Shown here: piece by piece, positions 53,002 through 63,098 of the stretch | Numbering within the stretch: the stretch's first letter is position 1 | Layout of the letters: every line of letters begins with the position of its first letter | Origin: Psychrobacter sp. DAB_AL43B | Lineage (GTDB): Bacteria > Pseudomonadota > Gammaproteobacteria > Pseudomonadales > Moraxellaceae | Direction of reading: 5' to 3' | DNA: 64,000 nucleotides | Assembly (NCBI RefSeq): GCF_900168255.1 | Contig: NZ_LT799838.1 | Coordinates: 3,245,149 to 3,309,148 of the forward strand | Translations under genes and position numbers: made by a program | Notes under the pieces: model-generated | Databases searched by the model: none | Seen by the model: the letters and a program-made list of their open reading frames with translations, nothing else | Told to the model about the DNA's origin: nothing

Positions 53002-55980
53002 ATGCAACAGTTTCAGTCTCTACAACGCTTGCTGATTTTCTATATTTTGACACTGCTGGCCATGTTGTCATTGTATTATTTCACGATGTTTTATGAGATG
53101 AGAAATGATAGCGAACAGCGCAGTATAGAGGCTTTTCATTCATTGCAATATGAGATTACTGAACACGCCAATCCTATAGATGCTGAGATCAAAGAAATAT
53201 TAAAAAAGCCCTTTTTTAAAGATATTAGTTACCAGCTAATTTTTATGCTGCCGTCTGGTCAAACGTATATTCACCGCTATACCCAGCCTAATGAGCGTGA
53301 ATTTACTGGCATCATGTTTCCTAACATTGTCACCTCGTTGCAATCGGATAGTCGTATTCATAGTGCCTATACACTCACCAATCATAGTTTAGTAGGAAGC
53401 ATTAAGCTTGACAGTGGTCATAATATTTATACGATATTGCGTCATAAACCGCTTGATATTAATTGGATATCTTATCGATATTGGCTTCCGTTAATGACAG
53501 CCATCATGTTTTTTGCCTTAGCATTACTTTATACGTTAAAGCGCCGTGCCAATTGGGAAAAGCTACTACTTTATACCGACAACTTAAGTAGCCACGCAAA
53601 AGATGGCTATACCCCACCGCCATTTATTGAAAAAGGAACCACGCCTGAGTTTTTGCAATTGGGTCACTCACTCAGTCGTATCAATTATCAGCTGCATAGC
53701 AATCATCGCCGTATTACCACGCTTAAGCATCGTTTAGAGCGTTTGGTTGATCACGCACCACTACCCATGCTGATGATTATGAGACATGGTCAGATTAGCT
53801 TTTTCAATCAACGTTTTGAGCAGGTATTTGCGACTTCGTTTCAAAGTGATAGCAACTATCATCTGACAGATTTCGTCTTTTCTGAAGATACATCCACTCA
53901 ATTACTGCTACAAAAACTGGCTAATCTTCGTGTTACACGCACACTTATAGTCTATGGATTGGTGAATAAAAAAGCCTATCAATTGCATATTACACCGTGG
54001 TTTGGTGAGCATGGACAAGTTCATGGTTTTACCGTACTGCTCAATAATATTAATGAGCTGGTCAATCAGACTGCGGACTTACAACAAAAAAACCTGCAAA
54101 TGCAGAGACAGTTGGATGAATTTAACACACTCAAATCAACCATGGGACGTGATTTACGCCTGCCATTAGAGGCGATGATTGACACGCTCGAACCCATTGA
54201 TCCCACTACGTTAACGGCCGATCAGAAACAGATCTTAGATACCTTGATTCAAGCCAGCCACTCTATGCTCATCATGCTCAATGATATATTAGATATAGGG
54301 GAGATAGAAACTAGGAAAAGCCGCCTTAGCATTGAGCCAGTCGACATTTATAGGATTGGACAACAGGTTAGTCATTCATTAATAGATAGTACAAGGCAGC
54401 ATGGGCTTGAGCTGCTGTATTTTTTTACCCCTGATTGTCCGCGTTGTATTAATACTGACCCTAAGCGTTTGCAACAAATATTACGCAATTTATTAGATAA
54501 TGCCATCAAATACACCACTGCTGGCTATGTTGCACTTACCATCGAAGCGGTTAACGGCGCACAGTTATCAAACACTAAAGACGGCGACGGCTTAATACCG
54601 GTAAATGAAAGCAATAAAACAAACCCATCACATGACTGGGTTCGTTTTAGCATACAAGATAGCGGAATAGGGTTAGAGACAAGCAAGCAAAACCAATTGA
54701 ACACTTATTTTAATCAAGCGCTTAAATCAGAATACAATCGAGCAAATAATCAAGCAAATAATCAAGCAAATAATCAAGCAAATAATCAAGCAAATAATCA
54801 GGCATACCTGCAAACAGAGAGTCAAATAAGCCCTCAAAATCTTCAGGTAGGCATTGGACTAACGACTTCTCATAGTTTTGCTAAATTATTAGGCGGCTTT
54901 ATTGAAATACAAAGTACGCCCAATTTAGGAAGTATTTTTAGTCTTTACTTACCTTGTCGGCATCCAAATTATCAACCTATCTACCATCTCAATCATCATT
55001 TAAAGCACATTCATCTCATCGCTATTATCAATCAACCACTTGCCGCTGAGCATTTACAGCGCTTATGCAAGCATTTATCCATACCAGCGACCATTTCCAC
55101 TGCTATAAATAGAGCGACCTTACAACAGTTAACAGATGAGTTGGCACAAAACGAACAGACACTCGCCCCTATCCTACTGCTGGATTATGAATATTATGAA
55201 AGCATCACTATCGCTTTATCAACTCAGATAAAAACTGATAGTAAAAACATCAGTCATAAACAGCTAACCCATGTAAAAACTGAAGTAGAAAGCGACGAAG
55301 CGAATGCTCTAGAGAGACAACTTAACTTAGAAAACAAGGGTTCTATAAATATTGATAGACAATATGTTTTGAATCATCTACTGGCTAAGCCGTTGCTACC
55401 AAAGATATTACTGAGTATGAAGTCTGAGCGCCGCATTCCTTCTAGCTTATTAGATAAATGTGACGGCTTTTTAACCAAGCCACTAGATGCGACGTTATTG
55501 CTATCTGAGCTACTGCGCTTGACGTTACCAATTAGGCAGAATCTCATACCACAAGCAAGCGTTAAAGACGATAATAGCCCGTTAGCAGCAGACAATACTG
55601 CGAGCGAAATCTTATCGCCTCTTATACTAGTGGTCGAGGACAGTCCAACCAATCAGAAAATAGCATGTAAAATATTAGCTAAACTCGGCTATCGTAGTGT
55701 GGTGGCAGAAGATGGGCAGCAAGCGTTAGATGTATTGGAAACGCAGCGGCAAGAGATTGCTCTTATATTAATGGATTGCCGGATGCCGGTGATGGATGGA
55801 CTACAAGCGACCCAAGCTATTCGAGCGCAAGGCGATGACATTCCTATCGTTGCACTCACTGCAAACAATACTGAAGAAGACCGTGCTGCATGTTTAGCAG
55901 TGGGAATGGACGAGTTTTTATCTAAACCGATTAATAAAAATAAGCTTCAAGAAGTCTTAGAGATCCTTATTAAAACTTAA
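53002..55980 (+). CDS. BarA/GacS-like hybrid sensor kinase lacking the H-box His
   Basis: 992 residues. Two membrane spans (about 10-30 and 165-188) flank a periplasmic sensor. A HAMP-like linker and a PAS-type region (250-350) come next, then the dimerisation helix, where FNTLKSTMGRDLRLPL has Arg383 in place of the phospho-accepting His of the SHELRTPL motif. N-box LRNLLDNAIKY, G1 DSGIGLE and G2 GIGLTTSHS are kept. Between G1 and G2 lie five ANNQ repeats. A degenerate receiver region precedes a full C-terminal receiver (VVEDSPTNQ, Asp925 in LMDCRMPVMDG, SKPI). No HPt domain follows. Confidence 0.85.
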   Translation: MQQFQSLQRLLIFYILTLLAMLSLYYFTMFYEMRNDSEQRSIEAFHSLQYEITEHANPIDAEIKEILKKPFFKDISYQLIFMLPSGQTYIHRYTQPNEREFTGIMFPNIVTSLQSDSRIHSAYTLTNHSLVGSIKLDSGHNIYTILRHKPLDINWISYRYWLPLMTAIMFFALALLYTLKRRANWEKLLLYTDNLSSHAKDGYTPPPFIEKGTTPEFLQLGHSLSRINYQLHSNHRRITTLKHRLERLVDHAPLPMLMIMRHGQISFFNQRFEQVFATSFQSDSNYHLTDFVFSEDTSTQLLLQKLANLRVTRTLIVYGLVNKKAYQLHITPWFGEHGQVHGFTVLLNNINELVNQTADLQQKNLQMQRQLDEFNTLKSTMGRDLRLPLEAMIDTLEPIDPTTLTADQKQILDTLIQASHSMLIMLNDILDIGEIETRKSRLSIEPVDIYRIGQQVSHSLIDSTRQHGLELLYFFTPDCPRCINTDPKRLQQILRNLLDNAIKYTTAGYVALTIEAVNGAQLSNTKDGDGLIPVNESNKTNPSHDWVRFSIQDSGIGLETSKQNQLNTYFNQALKSEYNRANNQANNQANNQANNQANNQAYLQTESQISPQNLQVGIGLTTSHSFAKLLGGFIEIQSTPNLGSIFSLYLPCRHPNYQPIYHLNHHLKHIHLIAIINQPLAAEHLQRLCKHLSIPATISTAINRATLQQLTDELAQNEQTLAPILLLDYEYYESITIALSTQIKTDSKNISHKQLTHVKTEVESDEANALERQLNLENKGSINIDRQYVLNHLLAKPLLPKILLSMKSERRIPSSLLDKCDGFLTKPLDATLLLSELLRLTLPIRQNLIPQASVKDDNSPLAADNTASEILSPLILVVEDSPTNQKIACKILAKLGYRSVVAEDGQQALDVLETQRQEIALILMDCRMPVMDGLQATQAIRAQGDDIPIVALTANNTEEDRAACLAVGMDEFLSKPINKNKLQEVLEILIKT
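54742..54801 (+). repeat. Five 12-bp tandem repeats in the kinase gene
   Basis: GCAAATAATCAA five times (last base differs in copy five), coding for ANNQ repeated in the ATP-lid region. The unit is a multiple of three, so copy changes keep the frame. Confidence 0.9.
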
Positions 55981-56112
55981 TAAGTCTCTAAAACCCATGA
56001 TTGATATCAGTGAAGATATGGTTGTGATTACTGCGACCAAAGCCCAATAGAGGCTTCGAAAACATTATTCTATTAACACTCTATTTTTTGAACTGAATTA
56101 ACTAGACATGAC

Positions 56113-56787
56113 TCACTTCATAAAGCCATTGTCTGCTAAGAAAGCTTCGGTAATAGCGCTTTGCGGACTGCTGGTGTTGTTCGTGTCTGTGTGTGACTTA
56201 GTTAACAAACGTTCTAAATAGCGAGCCACGATATCCACCTCCACATTGACCTTGTCTCCTACTAACCAATGCTGCGATATATTCGTGATTTGAGCGGTAT
56301 GCGGAATGATATTAAGAGAGACGATATTGTCACGTACTAAATTGGTGGTGAGACTGATGCCATCAAGAGTAATTGAGCCTTTAGTCGCCGTATAGTGCGC
56401 CAACTCCTGTGGTATCTCGATTTCTATATAAATAGAGCGCGCATCCTTTTGTAGTTTACTGACCACCCCTACACCATCGACATGACCGGCCACAATATGA
56501 CCGCCAAAACGTGTGGTCGGAAGCATGGCCTTTTCTAAATTCACAATATGACCTGGCTTCAAATCTTCTAAAGCGGTACGAGCAATAGTTTCACGTGAAA
56601 CATCCACAGCGTAATAATCACTACCAAAATCCACAACGGTCAGACAAATACCATTAGAAGCAATAGAGTCTCCCAATTTCACGTCGCTGAAATCTAATCC
56701 AGCAGACTCTATCGTTAAGCGGATATCGCCACCTATGGGTTGCATAGATTTAACTTTTCCGACACTTTCTATGATTCCAGTAAACAT
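56113..56787 (-). CDS. ribE: Riboflavin synthase alpha chain
   Basis: 224 residues. It forms riboflavin from two 6,7-dimethyl-8-ribityllumazines. MFTGIIESVGKV is the hallmark start. The two tandem lumazine-binding beta-barrels are visible as DSIASNGICLTVVDF and GSITLDGISLTTNLV, with GGHIVAGHVDGVG and NIIPHTAQITNI. A 20-residue S/T/N tail is extra. AAGAGG precedes the ATG. The gene contains a 15/16 parS match at 56587-56602. It is separated from ribD by the 582-bp gap with DnaA boxes. Confidence 0.96.
   Translation of the reverse strand: MFTGIIESVGKVKSMQPIGGDIRLTIESAGLDFSDVKLGDSIASNGICLTVVDFGSDYYAVDVSRETIARTALEDLKPGHIVNLEKAMLPTTRFGGHIVAGHVDGVGVVSKLQKDARSIYIEIEIPQELAHYTATKGSITLDGISLTTNLVRDNIVSLNIIPHTAQITNISQHWLVGDKVNVEVDIVARYLERLLTKSHTDTNNTSSPQSAITEAFLADNGFMK
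56587..56602. promoter_or_regulatory. parS-like site in ribE
   Basis: AGTTTCACGTGAAACA, 15 of 16 bases of the ParB site, with the central CACGTG intact. Confidence 0.7.
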
Positions 56788-57369
56788 ATTGACCTCTTGT
56801 CATTATTGTATAGTCGATCCACTATAAAAAAAATACAGTGCTACTGGGATAAGTATTGTGCAGCCTCTGTCTGCGCAGGCACAGCAAGCAAGGAAAACTT
56901 ATATCAGTAGCGCGTTATAATATTTGTGCTTATTTTATTTAGGACTGACTATATTGTCATTGTAGGCGGTATTTTTAATTTGAGCACATTAGTAATATTA
57001 AGCATCTAGCATACAACTAAAATAATAGTGTGAGTCACGACATAAGCTCTGCTAAGACTAATGATGGGATAAACTGTGGATAAGTAAAGATAAATCTTTA
57101 TACATTGGTATAAAAACCTTTATTTTTAAAGAGTTATCCACAATAGGGCTGTTTCTTAATATCTATTTTGAATACTATTAACTTAAAACTAAAGTACTGA
57201 TTAATAACGGATTATGTAATAAAAATAGTGGTAATCATAACTAATCTGTTTCATGTGAAACAAAGTTATACACAGTTCCATGTGAAACCAGTATTAAAAA
57301 CTTATATTTATCCACACCTAAAGATTTTATATAGTTTTTTGTGGATAAGTCATTGAAAAATAAAAAGCT
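56788..57369. other. Candidate replication origin / DnaA-box cluster
   Basis: A 582-bp gap, rich in A and T toward ribD, with DnaA boxes at 57075-57083 (TGTGGATAA), 57134-57142 (TTATCCACA), 57266-57274 (TTATACACA), 57308-57316 (TTATCCACA) and 57340-57348 (TGTGGATAA). Four are perfect and one fits TTATNCACA. AT-rich stretches at 57084-57130 and 57143-57240 could be unwinding elements. A parS-like 16-mer sits at 57247-57262 among the boxes. The classical site between rpmH and dnaA lies past the right edge, so this may be oriC itself or an accessory DnaA-binding locus. Confidence 0.55.
57247..57262. promoter_or_regulatory. parS-like site among DnaA boxes
   Basis: TGTTTCATGTGAAACA, one base from the ParB consensus. 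A weaker half-match follows at 57274-57289. Confidence 0.6.
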
Positions 57370-58425
57370 TTATGACGGCAGCAAGGTAAGCTTAAGATCA
57401 CTACCAAGCTGTTCATGAGTATGAATATCAAAGCGTAGCTGCTGCGCTAAAGACAACGGATTGATATCAACCATAGATCGTGCTTGTTGACCTAACAGGC
57501 ACGGCGCTTGATAAACAACCAGCTCATCTACCAGCTGTTGTTGCAAGAAACTGCCAGCAACGCTAGCGCCCGATTCTATCAATACGTCATAACGCTGGTA
57601 CTCACTGACCAAAACCTTTAACAATTCACTCAAGTCATCTTTACGCCAATAAAGTGTGTCGGTACGACGGCATAACTGATAGTCAGAGTGTAAATGATGC
57701 TCTAACCGTTCTCGCCTATCAAGCACCACCACCATAGGGTTCGGAACTTGCTCAGGCGTTACACCTAATTGGCTAGAGCGTACGTTTAATTGTGGGTTAT
57801 CGACGATAACCGTTTCGCTACCAGTAATAATAGCGCCACTCTGCGCTCGCAGCTTTTGGACATCTTCGCGTGCTGCTGGACCAGTAATCCACTTGGATTC
57901 CCCATTTGCCATGGCTGTACGGCCGTCGAGACTGGTGGCAATCTTCAGTCTCACATACGGCATTTGGGTACGCATCGCCTTCAGGAACCCTTTGTTCAAA
58001 GCCTCTGCCTGTGTCGTTAGCACGCCTACAGTGACCTCAATGCCCGCTTGCTCTAACAATGTAACACCGCGACCCGCAACTTGTGGGTTTGGATCTAGAC
58101 CCGCGACGACGACACGTTTCACACCAGCTTCAACGAGAGCCTGCGCACAAGGCGGCGTACGCCCTGTATGACTACAAGGCTCCAAAGTCACATAAGCAGT
58201 AGCCCCCACGGCTCGCGCACCTGCATCTTTTAGCGCAAAAACCTCAGCATGTGGCTCTCCAGCTTTAGGATGAAATCCTTGACCGACCACTTCTTCTGCT
58301 TGGACAAGCACACACCCTACCGCAGGATTTGGTCTTGTGGTATACAAACCACACTTTGCCTGTTCAATGGCAAGCATCATAAAGTAGCGGTCTTTTGCAT
58401 ATTGCGAGTGGCTTAAGTTTGGCAT
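57370..58425 (-). CDS. ribD: Bifunctional riboflavin deaminase-reductase RibD
   Basis: 351 residues. The N-terminal deaminase part (1-145) has the zinc motifs HAEVFAL and PCSHTGRTPPC. The C-terminal reductase part has RLKIATSLDGRTAMANGESKWITG and GASVAGSFLQQQLVDELVVY. Together they carry out the second and third steps of riboflavin synthesis from GTP. It lies downstream of nrdR, the usual nrdR-ribD order; ribE follows after the DnaA-box gap. Confidence 0.96.
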   Translation of the reverse strand: MPNLSHSQYAKDRYFMMLAIEQAKCGLYTTRPNPAVGCVLVQAEEVVGQGFHPKAGEPHAEVFALKDAGARAVGATAYVTLEPCSHTGRTPPCAQALVEAGVKRVVVAGLDPNPQVAGRGVTLLEQAGIEVTVGVLTTQAEALNKGFLKAMRTQMPYVRLKIATSLDGRTAMANGESKWITGPAAREDVQKLRAQSGAIITGSETVIVDNPQLNVRSSQLGVTPEQVPNPMVVVLDRRERLEHHLHSDYQLCRRTDTLYWRKDDLSELLKVLVSEYQRYDVLIESGASVAGSFLQQQLVDELVVYQAPCLLGQQARSMVDINPLSLAQQLRFDIHTHEQLGSDLKLTLLPS

Positions 58426-58529
58426 AAGGGTGGACTTAATAAATAATTGGTCGTGACTATTGAGAGGCTTATTTTATAAAATAAGCATAGTAAGCTTGAA
58501 AAAAACCTAAGTAAGAAAGATTACATGCT

Positions 58530-58988
58530 TTATTTATCAATGGGGCGAATGTTGGCAATTTCTTGATGAAAAGCATCGATATCCTGAAAGTCACGATAAA
58601 CACTGGCAAAGCGTACATAAGCGACATCGTCCAGTGTTTTAAGCTCGCTCATGATAATTTCACCTAAGACTTTACTGCTAACCTCACGCTCACCCATTTG
58701 CCGTATACGCTTTTCAATACGGCTAATCATTCCCTCTTGCTCATCGATGGTAATAGGGCGTTTTTGCAGTGGTAATAAAATCGAGCGCCGCAGCTTGTCA
58801 TTATCATAAGGTTCAATCTTACCGCTTGATTTGATGATACGCGGCATCACCACTTCGACTACCTCAAAGGTAGTAAAGCGTTCTTGACAGCTATTACATG
58901 AGCGGCGGCGACGTACTTGCGCACCTTCAGCTGCAAGCCGTGAGTCGATTACTTTTGTCTCTGACGCATTACAATAAGGGCAATGCAT
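58530..58988 (-). CDS. nrdR: Transcriptional repressor NrdR
   Basis: 152 residues. NrdR represses ribonucleotide reductase genes in response to ATP/dATP. The N-terminal zinc ribbon has CPYC (3-6) and CNSC (31-34) with [17 protein letters not shown] and [17 protein letters not shown]. An ATP-cone follows ([22 protein letters not shown] to [13 protein letters not shown]). The length is standard. ribD follows 104 bp downstream on the same strand. Confidence 0.97.
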   Translation of the reverse strand: MHCPYCNASETKVIDSRLAAEGAQVRRRRSCNSCQERFTTFEVVEVVMPRIIKSSGKIEPYDNDKLRRSILLPLQKRPITIDEQEGMISRIEKRIRQMGEREVSSKVLGEIIMSELKTLDDVAYVRFASVYRDFQDIDAFHQEIANIRPIDK

Positions 58989-59098
58989 ACGGCTTTCCTT
59001 GTCTTAATATTAAGCACAATAAGAGATACTAATGACTTTAAATGTTTGTAGGTAAAGACTTATCAATGGAACTCATCTTTTAATAACAAACCATCAAA

Positions 59099-60547
59099 TT
59101 ACTTACCAATACAAAAGCTGCCAAAAATCTTACCTAATAAATCGTCTGCGCTGAATTCACCAGTAATCTCAGCCAAACTTTGCTGGGCTTGGCGCAAGCT
59201 TTCAGCAACTAACTCGCCCGCTTTAAAAACCGTTAACTGCTCATGAGCTTCTGCTAAATGCTCAGCGGTTCTTCTTAAGGCATCTAAATGCCTTGTACGA
59301 GCGATTAAGCTATTTTCTGGTGGATGGAAACCTACTTTAGCACACAAGGTCTCGACTAAGTCATCAATACCAGCACCTGTTTCACATGAAACATTGACTT
59401 GTTGGTAACCTCGGCTAGTAATTTCTAATTGAGAAGCAGAAGTCATTTTTTCACTGCTACCATCGTTTGACAAACCACTTAATAAATCGCTTTTATTAGC
59501 AATGATTAATAAGCGCTTGGCTTCTGGCAACTCACCAAACAGCTGCTCAGCCAACTGTAATGGTGTACTCTCTTCTTCAAGGTCACGGGTGACGTCATAA
59601 ACCAAGAGCAATATATCAGCTTGGGTAATCGCCGTACGCGCACGCTCGATACCGATGCGTTCTACCGTATCTTCCGTATCGCGCAAGCCTGCCGTATCAG
59701 TTAAATGTAGCGTCAAACCATTGAGCACCACAGTTTCATGCAGGGTATCGCGCGTCGTACCCGCCACCTCAGTGACGATAGCGCGCTCTTGACCTGCCAG
59801 ACGATTAAGTAAGCTTGATTTACCGGCATTCGGTCTGCCTGCCAGTACCACATGAATACCATCACGCAATAACTGTCCTTGCTTTGCCGTTGCCAATACG
59901 TGCTGTATTTTTTCTTGTGTCTGCTCAAGCTTATCTTGTATAACCCCATCGGATAAAAAATCAACATCTTCTTCATCCGGAAAATCAATCGCCGCTTCAA
60001 CATGCAATCGCAAGTGAATCAATTGCTCAAGTAATTGGTTAATCTTTTGTGAAAACTCACCGCTGAGCGAGCGTATGGCACTACTGGCAGCGGCGGCGCT
60101 GGTTGCATCAATAGCATCAGCGATGGCTTCTGCCTGCACAAGATCCAACTTATCATTATCAAAGGCGCGATAGGAGAACTCTCCAGCGTTTGCTTGTTTT
60201 GCACCCAGCTCAAACGCCCGCGCTAGCAGCTGGTTTTGTAAAATCATGCCACCATGCCCTTGCAGCTCAACGACATCTTCACCGGTGAACGAGTGCGGAC
60301 CCTTAAAATACAGCACTAAACCTTCATCAATGACCGTACCATCAGCCTGATAAAAACGACAAAAACTGGCCATACGCGGCTTAAAAGCAGACTTGCCAGT
60401 AAGCTCACAGGCGATAGTATATGCACGTGCACCAGACAGACGAATAACCCCGACACCCCCACGCCCCAGTGGTGTTGCAATCGCAGCAATTGTGGGTAGG
60501 CTCGACAAATCAGAATCTTTAGATGAATCAGGGGCGGCTAACGCCAT
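59099..60547 (-). CDS. mnmE: tRNA modification GTPase MnmE
   Basis: 482 residues. With MnmG it makes the cmnm5 group on U34 of several tRNAs. [20 protein letters not shown] opens the N-domain that binds folate. The inserted G-domain has [14 protein letters not shown], the GTTRD switch, TDTAGLRDT and NKSD, and the C-terminus ends FCIGK with the essential Cys. ATG 60547 is used; a TTG at 60574 would add nine residues. The gene contains a parS-like 16-mer at 59378-59393. It follows yidC in the classical origin-region order. Confidence 0.96.
   Translation of the reverse strand: MALAAPDSSKDSDLSSLPTIAAIATPLGRGGVGVIRLSGARAYTIACELTGKSAFKPRMASFCRFYQADGTVIDEGLVLYFKGPHSFTGEDVVELQGHGGMILQNQLLARAFELGAKQANAGEFSYRAFDNDKLDLVQAEAIADAIDATSAAAASSAIRSLSGEFSQKINQLLEQLIHLRLHVEAAIDFPDEEDVDFLSDGVIQDKLEQTQEKIQHVLATAKQGQLLRDGIHVVLAGRPNAGKSSLLNRLAGQERAIVTEVAGTTRDTLHETVVLNGLTLHLTDTAGLRDTEDTVERIGIERARTAITQADILLLVYDVTRDLEEESTPLQLAEQLFGELPEAKRLLIIANKSDLLSGLSNDGSSEKMTSASQLEITSRGYQQVNVSCETGAGIDDLVETLCAKVGFHPPENSLIARTRHLDALRRTAEHLAEAHEQLTVFKAGELVAESLRQAQQSLAEITGEFSADDLLGKIFGSFCIGK
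59378..59393. promoter_or_regulatory. parS-like site in mnmE
   Basis: TGTTTCACATGAAACA, one base from the ParB consensus, within the mnmE coding region. Confidence 0.6.
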
Positions 60548-60740
60548 CTCTTGGGAATCCACAATCACTCTCAATAACTAAAAGCACCATTATAGACGGC
60601 TTGGCGCATACTGACAAAGCAAACTTTAAAGGGCCGTATGTTGCTATCCTTAAAGCATGTCAAAAACGATACAGTGCTGCCAGGATATGTTTTTCGCAAT
60701 ACAGAGCTTTAATTCAAAAAACTCTAAGTATTTGGCGTAT

Positions 60741-60770
60741 AAAAAAACCACCGCCGTAGCGATGGTTTCT
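60741..60770 (-). terminator. Terminator of yidC
   Basis: AAACCA-CGC / GCG-TGGTTT arms with a short loop. On the minus strand the stem is followed by seven T. It separates yidC from mnmE. Confidence 0.75.
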
Positions 60771-60795
60771 TATAAGAAGACAGCTTATTTACTGA

Positions 60796-62493
60796 TTAAT
60801 CCAGCACTTTAACGGTACGAAGTTTTTGCTCTTCTTCGACTTTCTTGTTGACGATATACTGATGCGTCATACTAAATAAGTTATTCACGGTCCAGTATAG
60901 TACCAAACCTGCTGGGAAGAACAGCATGAACGCAGTAAAGATAATCGGTAAGAACTTCATCACTTTCGCTTGCATCGGATCAGCTGGCTGCGGGTTTAGC
61001 TGCTGCTGTATAAACATCGACGCACCCATCAATAGCGGCAGAATGAACCACGGATCCATCGCTGATAAATCCTGAATCCATAAGATCCACGGCGCATGAC
61101 GCAGCTCAACACTTTCAACTAGAACCCAATATAATGCTAAGAAGATAGGCATCTGCATCAATATTGGCAAACAACCAGCCATTGGATTGACTTTTTCTTC
61201 TTTATAGATGCCCATCATTTCTTGCGACATCTTCATGCGATCGTCGCCGTGCTCTTCTTTTAACGCTGCTAGACGCGGTGCGATAGCACGCATCTTCGCC
61301 ATTGAATAGTAACTCTTATTAGAGAACCACATCAATGCGAACTTCACTAAGATGGTCAAAAGAATGATTGACCAACCCCAGTTGCCGATAACCTTATGAA
61401 TACCATCCAAGATTGCAAATAATATCTTCGATATTGGCCATAACAAACCATAATCGACGGTCTGATTTAGCCCTACCGCTACATCTTTAAGCTCAGACTG
61501 TACCTTTGGACCTGCATACAAGGTTGCATCTAAAGTGACTTGCTTATTTGGACCCACATTGACAGGCTGACTGTTAAAACCGATAAAATAATCATCACCG
61601 GTTTCGCGACTAAAGAATTTACCAGTGAAGTTTTCAGGCGTCCATGCAGATACGAAATAATGCTGCACGATACCAACCCAACCTTTATCGCTAGTGGTGG
61701 TCAACGCGCCATCGTTAAACTTACCAAATTTCAGCTTGTTATAAGGGTCATCAGGTGTACCCCAAGCGCCGCCCAAATAAGTCGCCATACTCAGCGCACC
61801 TTTATCAGACATGCCAGGGTCTTTACTGTTATCACGTTTTAATTGTGCAAACATCTGCCCTTGCCACGCTTTCGCAGAGGCGTTTTGAATCTGATAACTG
61901 ATATCAATAGGGTATTTATCTTGCGTAAAAGTAAAGGTCTTGGTGATTGTCACGCCATCTTTTTGATAAGTTAGCGGTACTGATAACGTTTGCTGACCTT
62001 TTTCCATCACATAGTTATTCGCGGTATGACTGTATTTGGCGCGACCTTCTGCCGTATCAATACCATCTTTACCAATCAGACCAGACTGAGCGACATAAAC
62101 GCGATTACTATTATTTTCTAATAATACAAAAGGCTTATCGCTATCGAGCGTCGCATCATACTGCTTTAGCGCAGCATAAACGATGTCACCGCCTTCTGGG
62201 TTGATTTTGATGTCATAGCGATCAGTAGTGACGGTGATTAGTCCTGCATTGGTAGCAGGTGTGGCGGTCACAGTACCATTATCAACGGTACCGTTATCGA
62301 CAGGTAGCGTCTGTACTGGAATATCACCTGCTGCACCGCTAGTAGAAGGAATATCAGCTCCTACTGAAGTTGCAGTTTCTGGCACCGTGTCTACAGCTGG
62401 GGCATCTGCATAATCATCACGCCATGCCAAAATCAGCAGATAAGCGGTGATTAACATCGCAATGATGATCATCACCCGAAATATCTTTTGCAT
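60796..62493 (-). CDS. yidC: Membrane protein insertase YidC
   Basis: 565 residues. YidC inserts and folds inner-membrane proteins, alone or with SecYEG. An N-terminal span (IFRVMIIIAMLITAYLLILAW) is followed by a variable T/P/A-rich linker, a large periplasmic beta domain (about 90-350), and the conserved five-span core with WGWSIILLTILVKFALMWF, CLPILMQMPIFLALYWVLVESVELRHAPWILWIQDLS and LPIIFTAFMLFFPAGLVLYWTVNN. AGGAAAGG precedes the ATG. It sits in the rpmH-rnpA-yidD-yidC series. Confidence 0.97.
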   Translation of the reverse strand: MQKIFRVMIIIAMLITAYLLILAWRDDYADAPAVDTVPETATSVGADIPSTSGAAGDIPVQTLPVDNGTVDNGTVTATPATNAGLITVTTDRYDIKINPEGGDIVYAALKQYDATLDSDKPFVLLENNSNRVYVAQSGLIGKDGIDTAEGRAKYSHTANNYVMEKGQQTLSVPLTYQKDGVTITKTFTFTQDKYPIDISYQIQNASAKAWQGQMFAQLKRDNSKDPGMSDKGALSMATYLGGAWGTPDDPYNKLKFGKFNDGALTTTSDKGWVGIVQHYFVSAWTPENFTGKFFSRETGDDYFIGFNSQPVNVGPNKQVTLDATLYAGPKVQSELKDVAVGLNQTVDYGLLWPISKILFAILDGIHKVIGNWGWSIILLTILVKFALMWFSNKSYYSMAKMRAIAPRLAALKEEHGDDRMKMSQEMMGIYKEEKVNPMAGCLPILMQMPIFLALYWVLVESVELRHAPWILWIQDLSAMDPWFILPLLMGASMFIQQQLNPQPADPMQAKVMKFLPIIFTAFMLFFPAGLVLYWTVNNLFSMTHQYIVNKKVEEEQKLRTVKVLD

Positions 62494-62651
62494 AAACCTT
62501 TCCTAGATTAAAAAATTAGGGAATAAAAAACTAGGGCATGTGTTATGACTACCACACGGCATTAACCCATATAGCTAGCGGTAATGTCAGCAGTCAATCA
62601 CATAAAATGTTCATCATTTTACTAAAAAACGACTCTAAATGATACCAACAG

Positions 62652-62671
62652 TGTGGATAACTTGTGGGTAA
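62652..62671. promoter_or_regulatory. Two DnaA boxes upstream of yidC
   Basis: TGTGGATAA at 62652-62660 (perfect) and TGTGGGTAA at 62663-62671 (one mismatch), in the gap between yidD and yidC. They may regulate yidC or bind DnaA near the origin. Confidence 0.5.
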
Positions 62672-62710
62672 CTCGATAGACAGCCTGAAACGCTCAGTCG
62701 AACTTAAGTT

Positions 62711-63097
62711 TTATGTCAATTTCATCATATGGTTTAGGCGAGGAACATAGCTCTTATGATCTCTATAAACGTATAAACCCTGAGCCTTGATATAAGCTTT
62801 GATATGAGCTGACGTAGCACAAGATACGTATTGATAAGTATAAGAAGCTAAAGGTAGCGGTACAAAATCAATGCCATGTCCGCCCAAAGGATGACAGCTG
62901 CCAAGACGTTTTAATAAAAGCCAACTACCTACCCAAACACCATGCCAAGCTAAAGCTTGCTTACCATAATTTGAACAAGTTGGATAATATCGACAACGAG
63001 CAGGTAAGATAGGACTTATTATTTTTTGATAAAAAACAATAAAATTATAAAATAATTTATAAAAAATTTTATTTAATTTTATTAAAATAAAATTCAT
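62711..63097 (-). CDS. yidD: Membrane protein insertion efficiency factor YidD
   Basis: 128 residues. YidD aids YidC-dependent insertion. The core [30 protein letters not shown], then [20 protein letters not shown], carries the three family Cys. An unusually long N-terminal part rich in I, K, F and N and a 40-residue C-terminal extension are present. It starts 1 bp after the rnpA stop, so the two are translationally coupled. Confidence 0.93.
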   Translation of the reverse strand: MNFILIKLNKIFYKLFYNFIVFYQKIISPILPARCRYYPTCSNYGKQALAWHGVWVGSWLLLKRLGSCHPLGGHGIDFVPLPLASYTYQYVSCATSAHIKAYIKAQGLYVYRDHKSYVPRLNHMMKLT

Positions 63098-63098
63098 T

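Noticed and set aside
57274..57289. A sixth parS site
   Set aside because: AGTTCCATGTGAAACC keeps only the right half-site; too many mismatches to count.
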